Virus record (IMG/VR): IMGVR_UViG_3300018411_000007
Coordinates: 1 to 41,179 of that record
Strand: one strand, 5' to 3'
DNA from: a virus
Length of the DNA: 41,179 bases
In this document: positions 1 to 8,076 of the stretch, in pieces
Numbering within the stretch: the stretch's first letter is position 1
Layout of the letters: each line of letters begins with the position of its first letter
Position numbers and translations under genes: made by a program
Notes under the pieces: model-generated
Told to the model about the DNA's origin: nothing
Database searches by the model: none
The model's input: the letters and a program-made list of their open reading frames with translations, nothing else

Positions 1-123
1 TCAGGCCCTGGCTGGATGAAATTTCCATCTGGTATAATTATTCAATATGGGAATAAGATATCCAGTGATAGCGGTTCAGTTGCTGTTAGCTTCCCTATCC
101 CTTTCCCGACACAATGCTTCGGA
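1..123. repeat. Terminal direct repeat, left copy
   Basis: These 123 bases are identical to 41057-41179. The tail-fibre reading frame is continuous across the join (start 40724, stop 279), so the copies represent one locus of a circular or circularly permuted genome. An assembly overlap is the simplest explanation; a physical terminal repeat inside a coding gene would be unusual. Confidence 0.95.
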
Positions 124-279
124 GTAACAGGGGCTGGTACAGATGTCAATTTCGCAAATATTGCAGGTTGCCAGGTCATCGATAATGCGGTGTTTTATCT
201 TTCAGCGTGGGTCGTGAATGCCGGTCCTGCATTTTACAGAACTGCGACAAATATTTCGTGGATAGCGGTAGGGATTTAA
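1..279 (+). CDS. Tail fibre protein, C-terminal part (gene starts at 40724)
   Basis: This is the 3' part of a gene that starts at 40724 and crosses the window junction. Joined, it encodes about 203 residues. The visible C-terminal part resembles the gp53-like C-terminal domain of phage tail fibres, with the QCFGVTGAG-type strand and an ending in SWIAVGI. Such domains trimerise and contact the host surface. The protein is short for a receptor-binding fibre, so it is probably a side fibre or adaptor. The next gene starts 3 bases after the stop and is the matching assembly chaperone. Family assignment is from residue pattern only. Confidence 0.8.
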   Translation, partial: SGPGWMKFPSGIIIQYGNKISSDSGSVAVSFPIPFPTQCFGVTGAGTDVNFANIAGCQVIDNAVFYLSAWVVNAGPAFYRTATNISWIAVGI

Positions 280-281
280 TA

Positions 282-716
282 ATGAAATATGTATATAGTG
301 CCGTCAGTAATGCTTTTTATCCCCTGGATCTGAAGAGTTCTTATGAGGATGCGGGGAGCTGGCCTGCTGATGGGGTGGAGGTTGATGAGGATGTATTTGC
401 AACATACACCGGAACACCCCCAACAGGAAAGATGAGAGGGAGCGACGAAAACGGATATCCTGCCTGGGTTTCAACGCCACCACTCACTCGTGAGCAGCAG
501 ATTGCAGTTGCTGAAAATGAAAAAGCATCACGCATCGATGAAGCAAACAGCTTCATGAACAGTAAACAATGGCCAGGGAAAGCAGCTATTGGTCGGCTGA
601 AAGTGGATGAATTAGCGCAATACAATTTGTGGCTAGATTATCTTGATGAGCTTGAGGTGGTTGATACCACCAGCGCACCAGATATCGAATGGCCCAGACC
701 TCCGGTGCATGAGTAG
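282..716 (+). CDS. tfa: Tail fibre assembly protein (Tfa-like chaperone)
   Basis: The product is 144 residues. It has an N-terminal MKYVYSAVSNAFYPLDLKSS segment, a GYPAWVSTPPLT linker, a basic helical stretch and a C-terminal WLDYLDELEVVDTT...IEWPRPP motif, all typical of the Caudo_TAP/Tfa family. These chaperones help fold or trimerise the C-terminus of the adjacent fibre. The open frame extends upstream to 207, but the ATG at 282, three bases after the fibre stop, gives the usual family length and N-terminus. It is the last gene of the rightward late unit and ends before a bidirectional terminator. Confidence 0.9.
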   Translation: MKYVYSAVSNAFYPLDLKSSYEDAGSWPADGVEVDEDVFATYTGTPPTGKMRGSDENGYPAWVSTPPLTREQQIAVAENEKASRIDEANSFMNSKQWPGKAAIGRLKVDELAQYNLWLDYLDELEVVDTTSAPDIEWPRPPVHE

Positions 717-797
717 CGACTTATGAATTTACAATTCGCTAATCTCATGAAATTATTTTCAATCACTCAAACTTCATGACTGATTGAACACAAATAA

Positions 798-821
798 TTA
801 AGGGGCCGACCGGCCCCTTTC
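798..821. terminator. Bidirectional terminator between convergent units
   Basis: GGGGCC (802-807) pairs with GGCCCC (812-817) around a 4-base loop, extended by AA/TT pairs on the outside, giving T-runs on both strands. It lies between the stop of the tail fibre assembly gene (716, plus) and the stop of the exonuclease gene (822, minus), so it can end both transcripts. Confidence 0.85.
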
Positions 822-1505
822 TCATGCTTTGAATTGCTCGCCGAACTTGAATCCAAGTCTTTCCAGTTTGGCATCCATCTCCATGATGAATTGCGGGATA
901 GCGTCGTCGAATTTCTTCATGAACAGGTCTGAGCGTTCGACTGTCGTCATGAAGAAGTTATGCTTCAACATGCGCGGGTCGAATGAAACAAAGTCTACCG
1001 ATTCCGTGCCGCATACCCACATCTGAAACTGAACCTGCTCCTGGTACTCTTTCTTGATTCGACCATCCACAATGGCCTCGATGTGATATCGGGTATTCCA
1101 CGGAGCCTTGCACTCAATTGTTTTCTTTTCTGTTACGCCGTCTGGTGAGCATCCGCATCGCATGGTGTCATCACGGTAAACGAAAGGTATCTGGTTCACG
1201 ATTTCACCGGTCGCAAAGGAGTATGACTCTATTGCGACCGGCTCGTTATCAATGCCATGCTGCAATGCCTTCGCGCTTACTGGTTCCGCTGGCGCACCGG
1301 TGGCAATCTCTGCGATTAACTCAGCCATTATTCCATCACGGGCAGCGCTTCCTGTCTTTGCCAGTACGCCAGATATGCTGGATGCGGTGATAACCCCCAG
1401 GCGGCACTTAAACCACATGTAGTCACGCTGAGCCACGGTAAGCATGTCGTGAGAGAAAACGTCATTGAATGCCGACAGGCGTGTGCGTAGTTGTTCGATT
1501 AACAT
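822..1505 (-). CDS. YqaJ/lambda-type recombination exonuclease
   Basis: The product is 227 residues with the motifs of the YqaJ/lambda Exo fold: WFKCRLGVITAS near the N-terminus, GIDNEPVAIESY, then CSPDG and IECKAP with the D...ExK metal-binding residues, followed by EYQEQVQFQMWV. It should digest one strand 5' to 3' at duplex ends, exposing ssDNA for the annealing protein encoded immediately upstream. Its ATG overlaps the recT stop (TAATG at 1505), indicating translational coupling. It is the last gene of the leftward early unit. Function is from family knowledge; the catalytic motifs are visible. Confidence 0.92.
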   Translation of the reverse strand: MLIEQLRTRLSAFNDVFSHDMLTVAQRDYMWFKCRLGVITASSISGVLAKTGSAARDGIMAELIAEIATGAPAEPVSAKALQHGIDNEPVAIESYSFATGEIVNQIPFVYRDDTMRCGCSPDGVTEKKTIECKAPWNTRYHIEAIVDGRIKKEYQEQVQFQMWVCGTESVDFVSFDPRMLKHNFFMTTVERSDLFMKKFDDAIPQFIMEMDAKLERLGFKFGEQFKA

Positions 1506-2455
1506 TAGAATACCTCTCTATTTGATTGCTTCTCTGCCTGCTTATCCATGATGCTCTGGATGGTGCTGATGGCCTTGATTGCCTCTTCCTCAGTCAATTC
1601 CTCAATGGACTCGATAACGCGCTTGGCGATGCTGCCAGAGAAGTATTTAAGGAAGGCATCTTCCGGGCGGCTGATAAACTCCAGGCCTTCACGGATCGCT
1701 TTCACCTGCTCCTCGGTTGCCGGGCTGATTGCCTTTTCACGCATAGGCGAACGCTCACGAGAAAAATCTATTCCCTCTCCTTGCCTATTGAGCATGTCGA
1801 TAGCGGCGTCAAGACGAGCCTTTTTTGGCCACGATTTACTTGCCCGTTTGATTACGGTCTTGCGAATCATCTCGCCTTCGTCCGTTTTCCACGGCGACAT
1901 GTTGCCTTTTGTGAATGACTCTGAGCGCCCACGAATGCGGTGTATCTCTTCAATACTCATCTCTTCGGTCAGGAATGAGCCGTCATGAACTTTCGCCACG
2001 CAGTAGCAACCGACGATATCGCCACGTTTGCCGAATGCAGAATACTGATGCTCTGGTGCGGTATTGATTCCGGTATTCACGTAGGTGTCGTTGGCATACA
2101 CCAGCTTAGTCTGCACCCACAGGACTGAGCCTGATTCAATGGCCAGATGCTCAAGGCCAAGGTATCCGATATCGAGACAGACCGTGCCTTTCCGTGGCAC
2201 CAGGTACGCCAGTTTTGCAGCCGGGTTAAGGCTGATTCCGATAGCTGCGACGTTGATGATAGCGTTGCGAAATGACTCCTGATTCTTCATCGCCACCTGG
2301 CGGGTGAAATCATTATTACTCAGGTGCTGCAATGCAAACTGGCATTCTTTCGCAAAGTTAATGCGTTCATCTGAAAGCACGGCCTGGAATTGCTGCTCCT
2401 GTGCCATCAGGAATTGCTGCGCCGGTACGAGTGCCGGGAGTAGTGTTGTTGTCAT
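1505..2455 (-). CDS. recT: RecT-family single-strand annealing protein
   Basis: The product is 316 residues and matches the RecT pattern: an N-terminal NFAKECQFALQHLSNN segment, IINVAAIGISLNPAAKLAYL, then LDIGYLGLEHLAIESGSV, the VGCYCVAKV strand and the WKTDEGEMIRKTVIKRASKSWP block. RecT proteins coat ssDNA and anneal complementary strands, working with the partner exonuclease encoded just downstream. The start overlaps the stop of the preceding 69-codon gene (TAATG at 2455) and its stop overlaps the exonuclease start. The Ser/Glu-rich C-terminal tail is variable in the family. Confidence 0.95.
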   Translation of the reverse strand: MTTTLLPALVPAQQFLMAQEQQFQAVLSDERINFAKECQFALQHLSNNDFTRQVAMKNQESFRNAIINVAAIGISLNPAAKLAYLVPRKGTVCLDIGYLGLEHLAIESGSVLWVQTKLVYANDTYVNTGINTAPEHQYSAFGKRGDIVGCYCVAKVHDGSFLTEEMSIEEIHRIRGRSESFTKGNMSPWKTDEGEMIRKTVIKRASKSWPKKARLDAAIDMLNRQGEGIDFSRERSPMREKAISPATEEQVKAIREGLEFISRPEDAFLKYFSGSIAKRVIESIEELTEEEAIKAISTIQSIMDKQAEKQSNREVF

Positions 2456-2664
2456 TACCTTACCCTCTGTGATGATTGAAACCGTCTTGCTGCATCCCGA
2501 CCTTTCTTTAGACAGAAATCGAACGCCTTTCCTTTCGGGAAATCGGTTTTCCGTAAGTGCAAATCAAGCGCCGCATCAGCGCCAACTTCTGCTGCCTCTC
2601 GGCTGAAACCTTCACTGATTAAAATCTTCTTAATGTTGTTCTGGATAAATTCTTCACGGTTCAT
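2455..2664 (-). CDS. Hypothetical protein, 69 residues
   Basis: A small, mostly helical, charged protein with no recognised domain. It begins MNREEFIQNNIKKILISEG and has a basic C-terminus. It overlaps its upstream neighbour by 4 bases (ATGA at 2661-2664) and shares TAATG with recT, so it is translated in the recombination cascade. A role near RecT or the exonuclease is suggested by position only. Confidence 0.7.
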   Translation of the reverse strand: MNREEFIQNNIKKILISEGFSREAAEVGADAALDLHLRKTDFPKGKAFDFCLKKGRDAARRFQSSQRVR

Positions 2665-2891
2665 TTTTTATTACTCATGAATGCTAGGAATTGTCTTGTA
2701 CATGAAAGGCATAGCCATTTTTTATCATTAATATTAATACCTCCGCAATCCCCGTTATAGGAAGATGATCCGACGCTTCCGTTATATTGGATATTCAATT
2801 GCCCTGACTCATGATTGACCCACTCAGATGGGTCTGTGGTCTGATATCCGCATCTGTCGCATGTGTACTGGTTTAACGATTTAATTCCCAT
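2661..2891 (-). CDS. Small zinc-finger-like protein, 76 residues
   Basis: The protein has two CxxC pairs, CDRCG near the N-terminus and CLSC near the C-terminus, separated by a Ser/Gly/Asn-rich loop, suggesting one zinc-ribbon site. A longer frame opens at 2921, but ATG 2891 has a perfect GGAGG four bases upstream and follows the promoter at 2917-2944, so 2891 is preferred. It is the first gene of the recT-exonuclease transcript. The specific function is unknown. Confidence 0.75.
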   Translation of the reverse strand: MGIKSLNQYTCDRCGYQTTDPSEWVNHESGQLNIQYNGSVGSSSYNGDCGGININDKKWLCLSCTRQFLAFMSNKK

Positions 2892-2916
2892 AACGCCTCC
2901 GATTTTTGATGTAGTA

Positions 2917-2944
2917 ATCATACCTCATCAGAATATAGTGTCAA
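2917..2944 (-). promoter_or_regulatory. Sigma70-like promoter for the recT/exonuclease unit
   Basis: On the minus strand TTGACA (2944-2939) is followed after 16 bases by TATGAT (2922-2917). The -35 lies in the recurrent GGTTGACA motif and starts 4 bases past the stop of the VRR-NUC gene. It would drive the genes from 2891 to 822. Confidence 0.75.
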
Positions 2945-2947
2945 CCA

Positions 2948-3367
2948 TCATTCACCGATTGATTTAAGATAGTCAACCCATGCCTGCTCAAAAGCTGCCG
3001 CGCCGTAGCACAATGCGGAAAACTTCCCTTGCTCATGGGAAAGCCTCATAAAATCGCGCTGCTCCTTGCTGACAGATGACTTAGACCTGATGGCCCGCTT
3101 CATCTCAAATGCTGCGCCAGGACCCCACAGCGTGATGATGTCGCTCACGCCTGATGTTACACCTTGCTGCTGGAGTGACGCCCTGTGTTGCGGCTTAGAG
3201 TCGCTCTCGTTCGGTACATGGAAAGTCAGCTTTCTGGCATCAGGATAGAACTCCTTCAGCCATGCCATTGCGTCAATCTGCTCTGACACCTCAAGGCGGC
3301 AATCTCCCTTTGCCTCATCATCCCAGTAAATCCAGTAACCGTCTGCGTGCTGCTTTTTGACTATCAT
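2948..3367 (-). CDS. VRR-NUC domain nuclease
   Basis: The product is 139 residues. The central and C-terminal part matches VRR-NUC nucleases: HRASLQQQGVTSGVSDIITL, then GPGAAFEMKRA with the E-x-K catalytic pair, then SKEQRDFM. VRR-NUC proteins are PD-(D/E)XK nucleases acting on branched or flapped DNA. The first 45 residues form an uncharacterised extension (WIYWDDEAKGDCRL). It overlaps the helicase gene by 4 bases (ATGA at 3364-3367). Pairing with an SF2 helicase is common in phages and points to replication or recombination intermediates. Confidence 0.88.
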   Translation of the reverse strand: MIVKKQHADGYWIYWDDEAKGDCRLEVSEQIDAMAWLKEFYPDARKLTFHVPNESDSKPQHRASLQQQGVTSGVSDIITLWGPGAAFEMKRAIRSKSSVSKEQRDFMRLSHEQGKFSALCYGAAAFEQAWVDYLKSIGE

Positions 3368-5112
3368 GAGAATTTCCTGCGACCAACGACATACTTGTTA
3401 TTGCCGTTGATTCGGTACGCGATAGCCTTCGGGGTCATGAATGCCCCAGCCATCTTCACAATCTGCTCAGCGGTGCTCATGGATGCGACCCGCCCACGCC
3501 ATCCTGGCTGAACGTAGACATCGACAAATTCCTTTTTCAGAATGCGCCTCGACAACTCGCCACCCATCGGGAATATCAGGTACGGCTGACGCTCGTCACC
3601 ATAGAGGGTGAAGCGCACCATCAGAGCCCCTACTTTCGTGTTCAGCACGTCCATCTTCTTAACGCCCACCATTTCCTCATCTGAATACGGATGATGCAGC
3701 AGCGCCTTGTTTGAGTCCCTTAACTCGCGCCTGCATGACGGATTCCGGCATTCATTAGCTGCAATATCGTTTTCAGTCTGGCAGTCTGGGCAAATCTGTG
3801 ACGTCCAGAAGAAGCCACAGCGTTTATCAGGCTCAGACTCATCCTTTGCCCGGCAGCGACGAGCGGCCTTGCTGTTCATCTCCTGGCATCGCTGGCATGG
3901 CTTATCTTCACCGCGAGACTTATCACGCTGCGCCAGCGCCTCGCCGGTAGTCGGGTCGTCCAGCAAATGCCCAAGCCGGTCGAATACCCCGGCATAGTCC
4001 AGCACCAGATAGTTCTCTTTGTGGAAACCGGCCTCTTCCATCCACTCCTCCAGCAGGCGAGCGCCACGCCCCATTGACTGAATCAGTAACACCAGTGAAC
4101 CAATCGGGCGCAGGTAAACCACCACGTCAATCATGGGCGAGTTAAAGCCAGTGGTCAGCACCGACACGTTAATCAGCCAGTCTAGCTTTCCTTCCTTCGA
4201 CAGCTTGATAACCCGGTCTTTCTCCGCATCGCTGGAATCGTCTGTGACCAGGCCAATCTTTGACTTGTCGATGCCCAGGGCAATCAGGATGCGGCGAATC
4301 TCCCTGGCGTGTCGCTTTGTCGATGCAAAGACTATCCGCTGGTTTCGGTCTTTCGTCTTCTCAATGACCTGCATCAGAATGTTAACCAGCTTCTTCTTGC
4401 CAGCGTCTGACATGGCGATTTCGTCCAGTTCTTTCTCACTGAACTCCCATGAGCCGCTGCGAGTTTCTACGCCTGAGAAGTCGATAGCATCGTCATCAGC
4501 ATCCGGGAACCCATAGACCGGAACAGACAGGAACCCCATCTCGGTAAGTCGGTCGACGCCGATGTCGTAAACAACTTCATGCCAGAAGTCGAACGTGGTC
4601 AGGTGGGCAGTGCCTCTGAATGGCGACCCTGTAACGCCAACGATATGCAGCAGGCGACCGGATTTTTTCGCCACATCTGATAAGTGCGCGATGATGCGCA
4701 TGAATTGCGTGTCTTCATTTTCAATGTCTACCTGGTGGCTTTCATCGATTAATAGTAAATCAACTGGCTTGTTGAAGTCGGCAAGGCCATTAACAATCGT
4801 TCCCTCTGTGCCTACTGTAACCTGATACACTTGGCGCTTATTGAACTTGGCGGCGTACATCCCAGCCGGGACGCCAAAGTCATAGAACTCACGATAGGTC
4901 TGCTCAGCAAGAATGGGCTGGCGGGCAATCTGCATCACGCGACCACCACGCTCATGTACGTGCTGCGCGATGATTGCCATCATGATGGTTTTCCCCGCGC
5001 CTGCTGCTGCATCAATCAGAATGCGACTGGCGACACACTTCTTCGAGTTTTCCCGGATGCGGTGTATCACCGCCTCCTTTGCTTCAGTCTGGTAAAATCG
5101 TGGTTGTTTCAT
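3364..5112 (-). CDS. SF2 DNA helicase with Cys-rich insertion
   Basis: The product is 582 residues. Motif I (DAAAGAGKTIM) is at about 34-44, motif II is DESH at 123-126, motif III (GVTGSPFRG) is near 158, and helicase C-terminal motifs include IVFASTKRHAREI and QSMGRGAR. It is a RecG/RadD-like SF2 ATPase expected to translocate on DNA. At about residues 410-470 lies a Cys-rich stretch with paired CxxC (CQRCQ, CPDCQ) and CRNPSCR, probably one or two zinc ribbons. It starts the unit behind the promoter at 5143-5170 and overlaps the nuclease gene. Its exact substrate is not determinable. Confidence 0.92.
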   Translation of the reverse strand: MKQPRFYQTEAKEAVIHRIRENSKKCVASRILIDAAAGAGKTIMMAIIAQHVHERGGRVMQIARQPILAEQTYREFYDFGVPAGMYAAKFNKRQVYQVTVGTEGTIVNGLADFNKPVDLLLIDESHQVDIENEDTQFMRIIAHLSDVAKKSGRLLHIVGVTGSPFRGTAHLTTFDFWHEVVYDIGVDRLTEMGFLSVPVYGFPDADDDAIDFSGVETRSGSWEFSEKELDEIAMSDAGKKKLVNILMQVIEKTKDRNQRIVFASTKRHAREIRRILIALGIDKSKIGLVTDDSSDAEKDRVIKLSKEGKLDWLINVSVLTTGFNSPMIDVVVYLRPIGSLVLLIQSMGRGARLLEEWMEEAGFHKENYLVLDYAGVFDRLGHLLDDPTTGEALAQRDKSRGEDKPCQRCQEMNSKAARRCRAKDESEPDKRCGFFWTSQICPDCQTENDIAANECRNPSCRRELRDSNKALLHHPYSDEEMVGVKKMDVLNTKVGALMVRFTLYGDERQPYLIFPMGGELSRRILKKEFVDVYVQPGWRGRVASMSTAEQIVKMAGAFMTPKAIAYRINGNNKYVVGRRKFS

Positions 5113-5142
5113 TTTTTTTGCTCCCGCTAAAATTCAATGCAA

Positions 5143-5170
5143 ACCTTATCACTTCACTGAATAATGTCAA
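5143..5170 (-). promoter_or_regulatory. Promoter for the helicase/VRR-NUC unit
   Basis: On the minus strand TTGACA (5170-5165) precedes TAAGGT (5148-5143) with a 16-base spacer, and TG one base before the -10 gives an extended -10. The -35 is again part of GGTTGACA, just after the stop of the upstream replication gene. Confidence 0.65.
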
Positions 5171-5176
5171 CCACCA

Positions 5177-6781
5177 TCACCAGGTAAAATCATCATTCTC
5201 GCGCTCAGTCACCAGCAACACTTTTCGATTGAACATGGTTCCTTCTTCCAGGATGCCATCGTTAAGCATCTCGCCGATGATATCCTTGGCCTTGCCGTAG
5301 TTAGGGCATAGCTCCTTGCCCGGACCTTCGATAAACGCGTTAATGAATTCGCTGGTGCTTATCTGTCGGGAGTTGCTTCTGATACATTCAATGATGAGCG
5401 ATTTAACGCGCGTCGTATCAACATGGAAGCGCTTGGCGATAGCGCCATTCACAATGGTCTCTGGTGGGTCAATAGTCAGCATGTCGCCAGCGTCACTTCG
5501 CTTGAGCCATACCGGGCCATCCCATCCTTTAAAGTTGTTATGCTTCGGCATCGTCAGGCGAATCACATCATCATCCCCCGGCTCTGCCTTCTCGCCTTTG
5601 AGCTGAGACATGGTTGCCAGCGCCAGATGACAACGAGCACCATCCACCAGCGCAGAAGCCCCGCGCGAGCCTCCTGGGTCTGTTTTTGATGAGTGGTGCA
5701 CCATCAGCACTGCCGAGCCGGATAAATCAACCACGCGCCGCACAGCGTTGATAAACACGTTTGCCTCGTTGTTGCTGTTTTCCTCCCCGCTGGCGAATTT
5801 GTTCATCGGGTCAAGGATGGCAAGGCGGCAGTTACACGCCTTCAGTGATGCGGCAAGATTGCGGATAACTCCGGTCTGTTCCAGGTCTCCACCGCGCTCG
5901 CGCTTAATCAGGCGGATATCCTTATCGCGAAGTGGAACGAACAGGATGGACGAAAGAATCTGCGCCTTCTCATCACGGCTCATGCCAGCCGCCTTAATCA
6001 GCTTGTCCAGGCGATGCCGATAATCATCAATGCTGTCCTCACCAATCAGGAAGACAACTACCCCCTGCTCCACGGGAGAGAGGAAATTGTATTTCCCGCC
6101 AAATGCGGGACGCCCGAGCGCGACAGAAATTCCAAGCTTGATGGTGAGCCAGGATTTACCCGTACCGCCAGCGCCAGTAAGCAGAGTAATGTCTTTGTGC
6201 TTAATACATTCATCGAAAATCTTCTCGATAAGGGAATAGTCTTCATCAATGGTATCCAGTTGTGAGGCGATAACATCTGTGGGATTAAACAGCATACGAC
6301 CTGATGATATCTGGTCAATGCCTGCGGTAACGTCACTTGCTTCTGCCAGACGGATAGCCAGCGAACGACCATCCTCTTTGGTGAGGATTTCACGGGCGGC
6401 ATTCATCCGGCGCAGGACTTCACGCGCATTTGAGCGCTCGACCACGATGTCGGCATAGGCGTTGATGTTTGCGGCGCTTGGAGTTCCTTTGGCTATTTCT
6501 GACAGGTATGCGAACCCACCTATCTTTTCACCCATACCCTTGCTTTCGATAATGTCGAACAGGGTAATAACATCCACCGACTTTGCCTTGTCGGTCATCG
6601 CGCAGATTTCACGCCATATAATGCGGTGTGATGCGGCATAGAAATCTGATTCGCGCACATTCTGGAAAACGTAATCGGTACGCTCACGAAAGTCGGCATC
6701 GAATCCGAGTATCAGGACTCCGCCGATAAGTGACTGCTCAGCCGCCAGGTTAACGAGGCTGTTTGTTTGTTCTTCTGCCAT
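5177..6781 (-). CDS. Replicative helicase-like ATPase: DnaB N-terminal domain plus RepA/KaiC-type AAA_25
   Basis: The product is 534 residues. Residues about 8-115 match the DnaB N-terminal domain (AAEQSLIGGVL, YAASHRIIWREI, AYLSEIAKGTPSAANI). Residues about 190-400 form a RecA-fold ATPase of the RepA/AAA_25 kind, with Walker A GAGGTGKS (203-210), Walker B LAILDP (320-325) and VHHSSK (361-366). The rest looks like a winged-helix tail. This differs from canonical DnaB, whose C-terminal domain has different motifs. A replicative helicase role is inferred from domains and from neighbouring SF2 helicase and recombination genes. Confidence 0.85.
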   Translation of the reverse strand: MAEEQTNSLVNLAAEQSLIGGVLILGFDADFRERTDYVFQNVRESDFYAASHRIIWREICAMTDKAKSVDVITLFDIIESKGMGEKIGGFAYLSEIAKGTPSAANINAYADIVVERSNAREVLRRMNAAREILTKEDGRSLAIRLAEASDVTAGIDQISSGRMLFNPTDVIASQLDTIDEDYSLIEKIFDECIKHKDITLLTGAGGTGKSWLTIKLGISVALGRPAFGGKYNFLSPVEQGVVVFLIGEDSIDDYRHRLDKLIKAAGMSRDEKAQILSSILFVPLRDKDIRLIKRERGGDLEQTGVIRNLAASLKACNCRLAILDPMNKFASGEENSNNEANVFINAVRRVVDLSGSAVLMVHHSSKTDPGGSRGASALVDGARCHLALATMSQLKGEKAEPGDDDVIRLTMPKHNNFKGWDGPVWLKRSDAGDMLTIDPPETIVNGAIAKRFHVDTTRVKSLIIECIRSNSRQISTSEFINAFIEGPGKELCPNYGKAKDIIGEMLNDGILEEGTMFNRKVLLVTERENDDFTW

Positions 6782-6809
6782 GCTGATTTATTCCAGGTGA
6801 GGGGCAGAT

Positions 6810-6838
6810 ATCATCCCGCCCCATTAGCGATGGGTCAA
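6810..6838 (-). promoter_or_regulatory. Putative promoter for the replicative ATPase gene
   Basis: On the minus strand TTGACC (6838-6833) is separated by 17 bases from GATGAT (6815-6810). It is a one-base variant of the GGTTGACA box and follows the stop of the preceding gene (6841). Confidence 0.5.
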
Positions 6839-6840
6839 CC

Positions 6841-7074
6841 CTAGACGCTTGCGACAACGCCCATAATCTGAGCTACTGCATTGAATGCAATTCTCCACGC
6901 CTCATATTCACCAAAGCGATGACCGGTCATATGAGCCTTGCAATAGCGGCGGTTCAGGTACTGCCCATCCCAATTCCAGATAATGATAATGGAGTCATGC
7001 CCTCCACTGCGGATAGTGACATCTGCCTTTGGGTTGGCGGCCTGCGCCATATTGAACAGGGAGAAGATATTCAT
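6841..7074 (-). CDS. Hypothetical protein, 77 residues
   Basis: No family recognised. The start at 7074 is chosen over 7095 because it has AAAGGTG five bases upstream and overlaps the previous stop as ATGA (7071-7074). The protein has an amphipathic N-terminus (MNIFSLFNMAQAAN) and an aromatic-rich centre (IIIIWNWDGQYLNRRYCKAH). It is the last gene of the small-gene cascade that starts at 7959. Confidence 0.65.
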   Translation of the reverse strand: MNIFSLFNMAQAANPKADVTIRSGGHDSIIIIWNWDGQYLNRRYCKAHMTGHRFGEYEAWRIAFNAVAQIMGVVASV

Positions 7075-7307
7075 GATTTCACCTTTAGTCCGCAATTCGC
7101 CAGCGATTCATGAACCATGTCACAGTCATAAACTTCACAGAAGAAATTTGCCGGGTCTTCCTTTGATGGCAATTCAATCTCAATCGCCGCGCGACTGGCC
7201 TGCCATGCTGTAAATAGCATGTCTTCAAAAATCCTGGCCATGTTTTCAGGCAGGCCATCAATCATCGCAGGAACCCACTCTTCAAACTGCTCTCTGCTGC
7301 TTTTCAT
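7071..7307 (-). CDS. Hypothetical acidic protein, 78 residues
   Basis: Begins MKSSREQFEEWVPAMIDGLP. ATG 7307 overlaps the preceding stop (ATGA at 7304-7307) and has GAGGG upstream, so it is preferred to 7334. The FTAWQASRAAIEIELP segment resembles a motif frequent in small enterophage early proteins. No enzymatic motif is visible. Confidence 0.7.
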   Translation of the reverse strand: MKSSREQFEEWVPAMIDGLPENMARIFEDMLFTAWQASRAAIEIELPSKEDPANFFCEVYDCDMVHESLANCGLKVKS

Positions 7308-7486
7308 TTGCACACCCTCATAATCTTTTTGCACCTGAACCTGTGCTCACTTTCTTGCGGGACCGGCATCATTCCTGCAGGCGTCATTTCGCATCTGATA
7401 CACTGCCTGACCCAATACTTTTGCCCCGGATTGAAACGATACCAGTCTTTCGATTCTCCGCATCTATAGCACTGATACAGCCTCAT
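7304..7486 (-). CDS. Small zinc-ribbon protein, 60 residues
   Basis: Two CxxC knuckles (CYRCG and CIRCE) about 20 residues apart predict a single zinc ribbon, followed by a short basic tail. AGGAGGTG precedes ATG 7486. It sits in the leftward small-gene cascade. Binding of nucleic acid or a host protein is plausible but unproven. Confidence 0.75.
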   Translation of the reverse strand: MRLYQCYRCGESKDWYRFNPGQKYWVRQCIRCEMTPAGMMPVPQESEHRFRCKKIMRVCK

Positions 7487-7498
7487 AACTTCACCTCC

Positions 7499-7747
7499 TC
7501 AAATATCCCGCGCTGCATCATCCTGGAACTCCTTCATGCTCTCCTGCATCACACGAATGCCATTCATCGTGCCTTCATAATAAGAAAGGCTGATGAGGCT
7601 GCGAACTGCCGAGCGAGCCATTGTTTCTTCAAAACCAGACATGCCAGCCCAGTCAATCCACGGTGAGATATTGTTAATGAACTCATCCATAAGGCGCTGC
7701 TGCATTTCGTCGTACTCGTTAATTGATTCTTTAGTTAATTCGGTCAT
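7499..7747 (-). CDS. Hypothetical helical protein, 82 residues
   Basis: Acidic, predicted all-helical protein of unknown family. ATG 7747 is preferred to an in-frame GTG at 7753 because GAGGAG is well spaced and the start forms ATGA with the upstream stop (7744-7747). Confidence 0.7.
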   Translation of the reverse strand: MTELTKESINEYDEMQQRLMDEFINNISPWIDWAGMSGFEETMARSAVRSLISLSYYEGTMNGIRVMQESMKEFQDDAARDI

Positions 7748-7959
7748 TTCCACTCCTCATTGATATTGTTCATTGTCAGTGGCTTCCATCCGTCAGACAT
7801 CGCAATCTCAATTGCTTCAGCAAGTGTTGCGGCTTCAATCGGATCGCCCACATCATCTCCATCAAATGTTCGTTGAATCTGGTATCCAGAAACAACATAC
7901 ATAATCTCAACTGCACCATGCAGAGTGTGCATACTTTCAAGCCATTCAATTTTATCCAT
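7744..7959 (-). CDS. Hypothetical protein, 71 residues
   Basis: Unknown family. Two consecutive ATG codons occur (7962 and 7959); the second has the better spacing to AGGAGG. It is the first gene after the divergent control region, behind the promoter at 7985-8013. Confidence 0.7.
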   Translation of the reverse strand: MDKIEWLESMHTLHGAVEIMYVVSGYQIQRTFDGDDVGDPIEAATLAEAIEIAMSDGWKPLTMNNINEEWK

Positions 7960-7984
7960 CATCGACCTCCTGTTGTTTCCAACA

Positions 7985-8013
7985 AATCTACCCGCCTGGT
8001 GTGATTATGTCAA
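7985..8013 (-). promoter_or_regulatory. Leftward promoter of the small-gene cascade
   Basis: On the minus strand TTGACA (8013-8008) and TAGATT (7990-7985) have a 17-base spacer. It faces away from the rightward promoter at 8174-8202, so this region is a divergent switch. Confidence 0.7.
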
Positions 8014-8076
8014 ACACTAATTTTATACTTTGTCTTTGCATTTCATCTGTTGACTTTATAAAAATAATATGATAAC

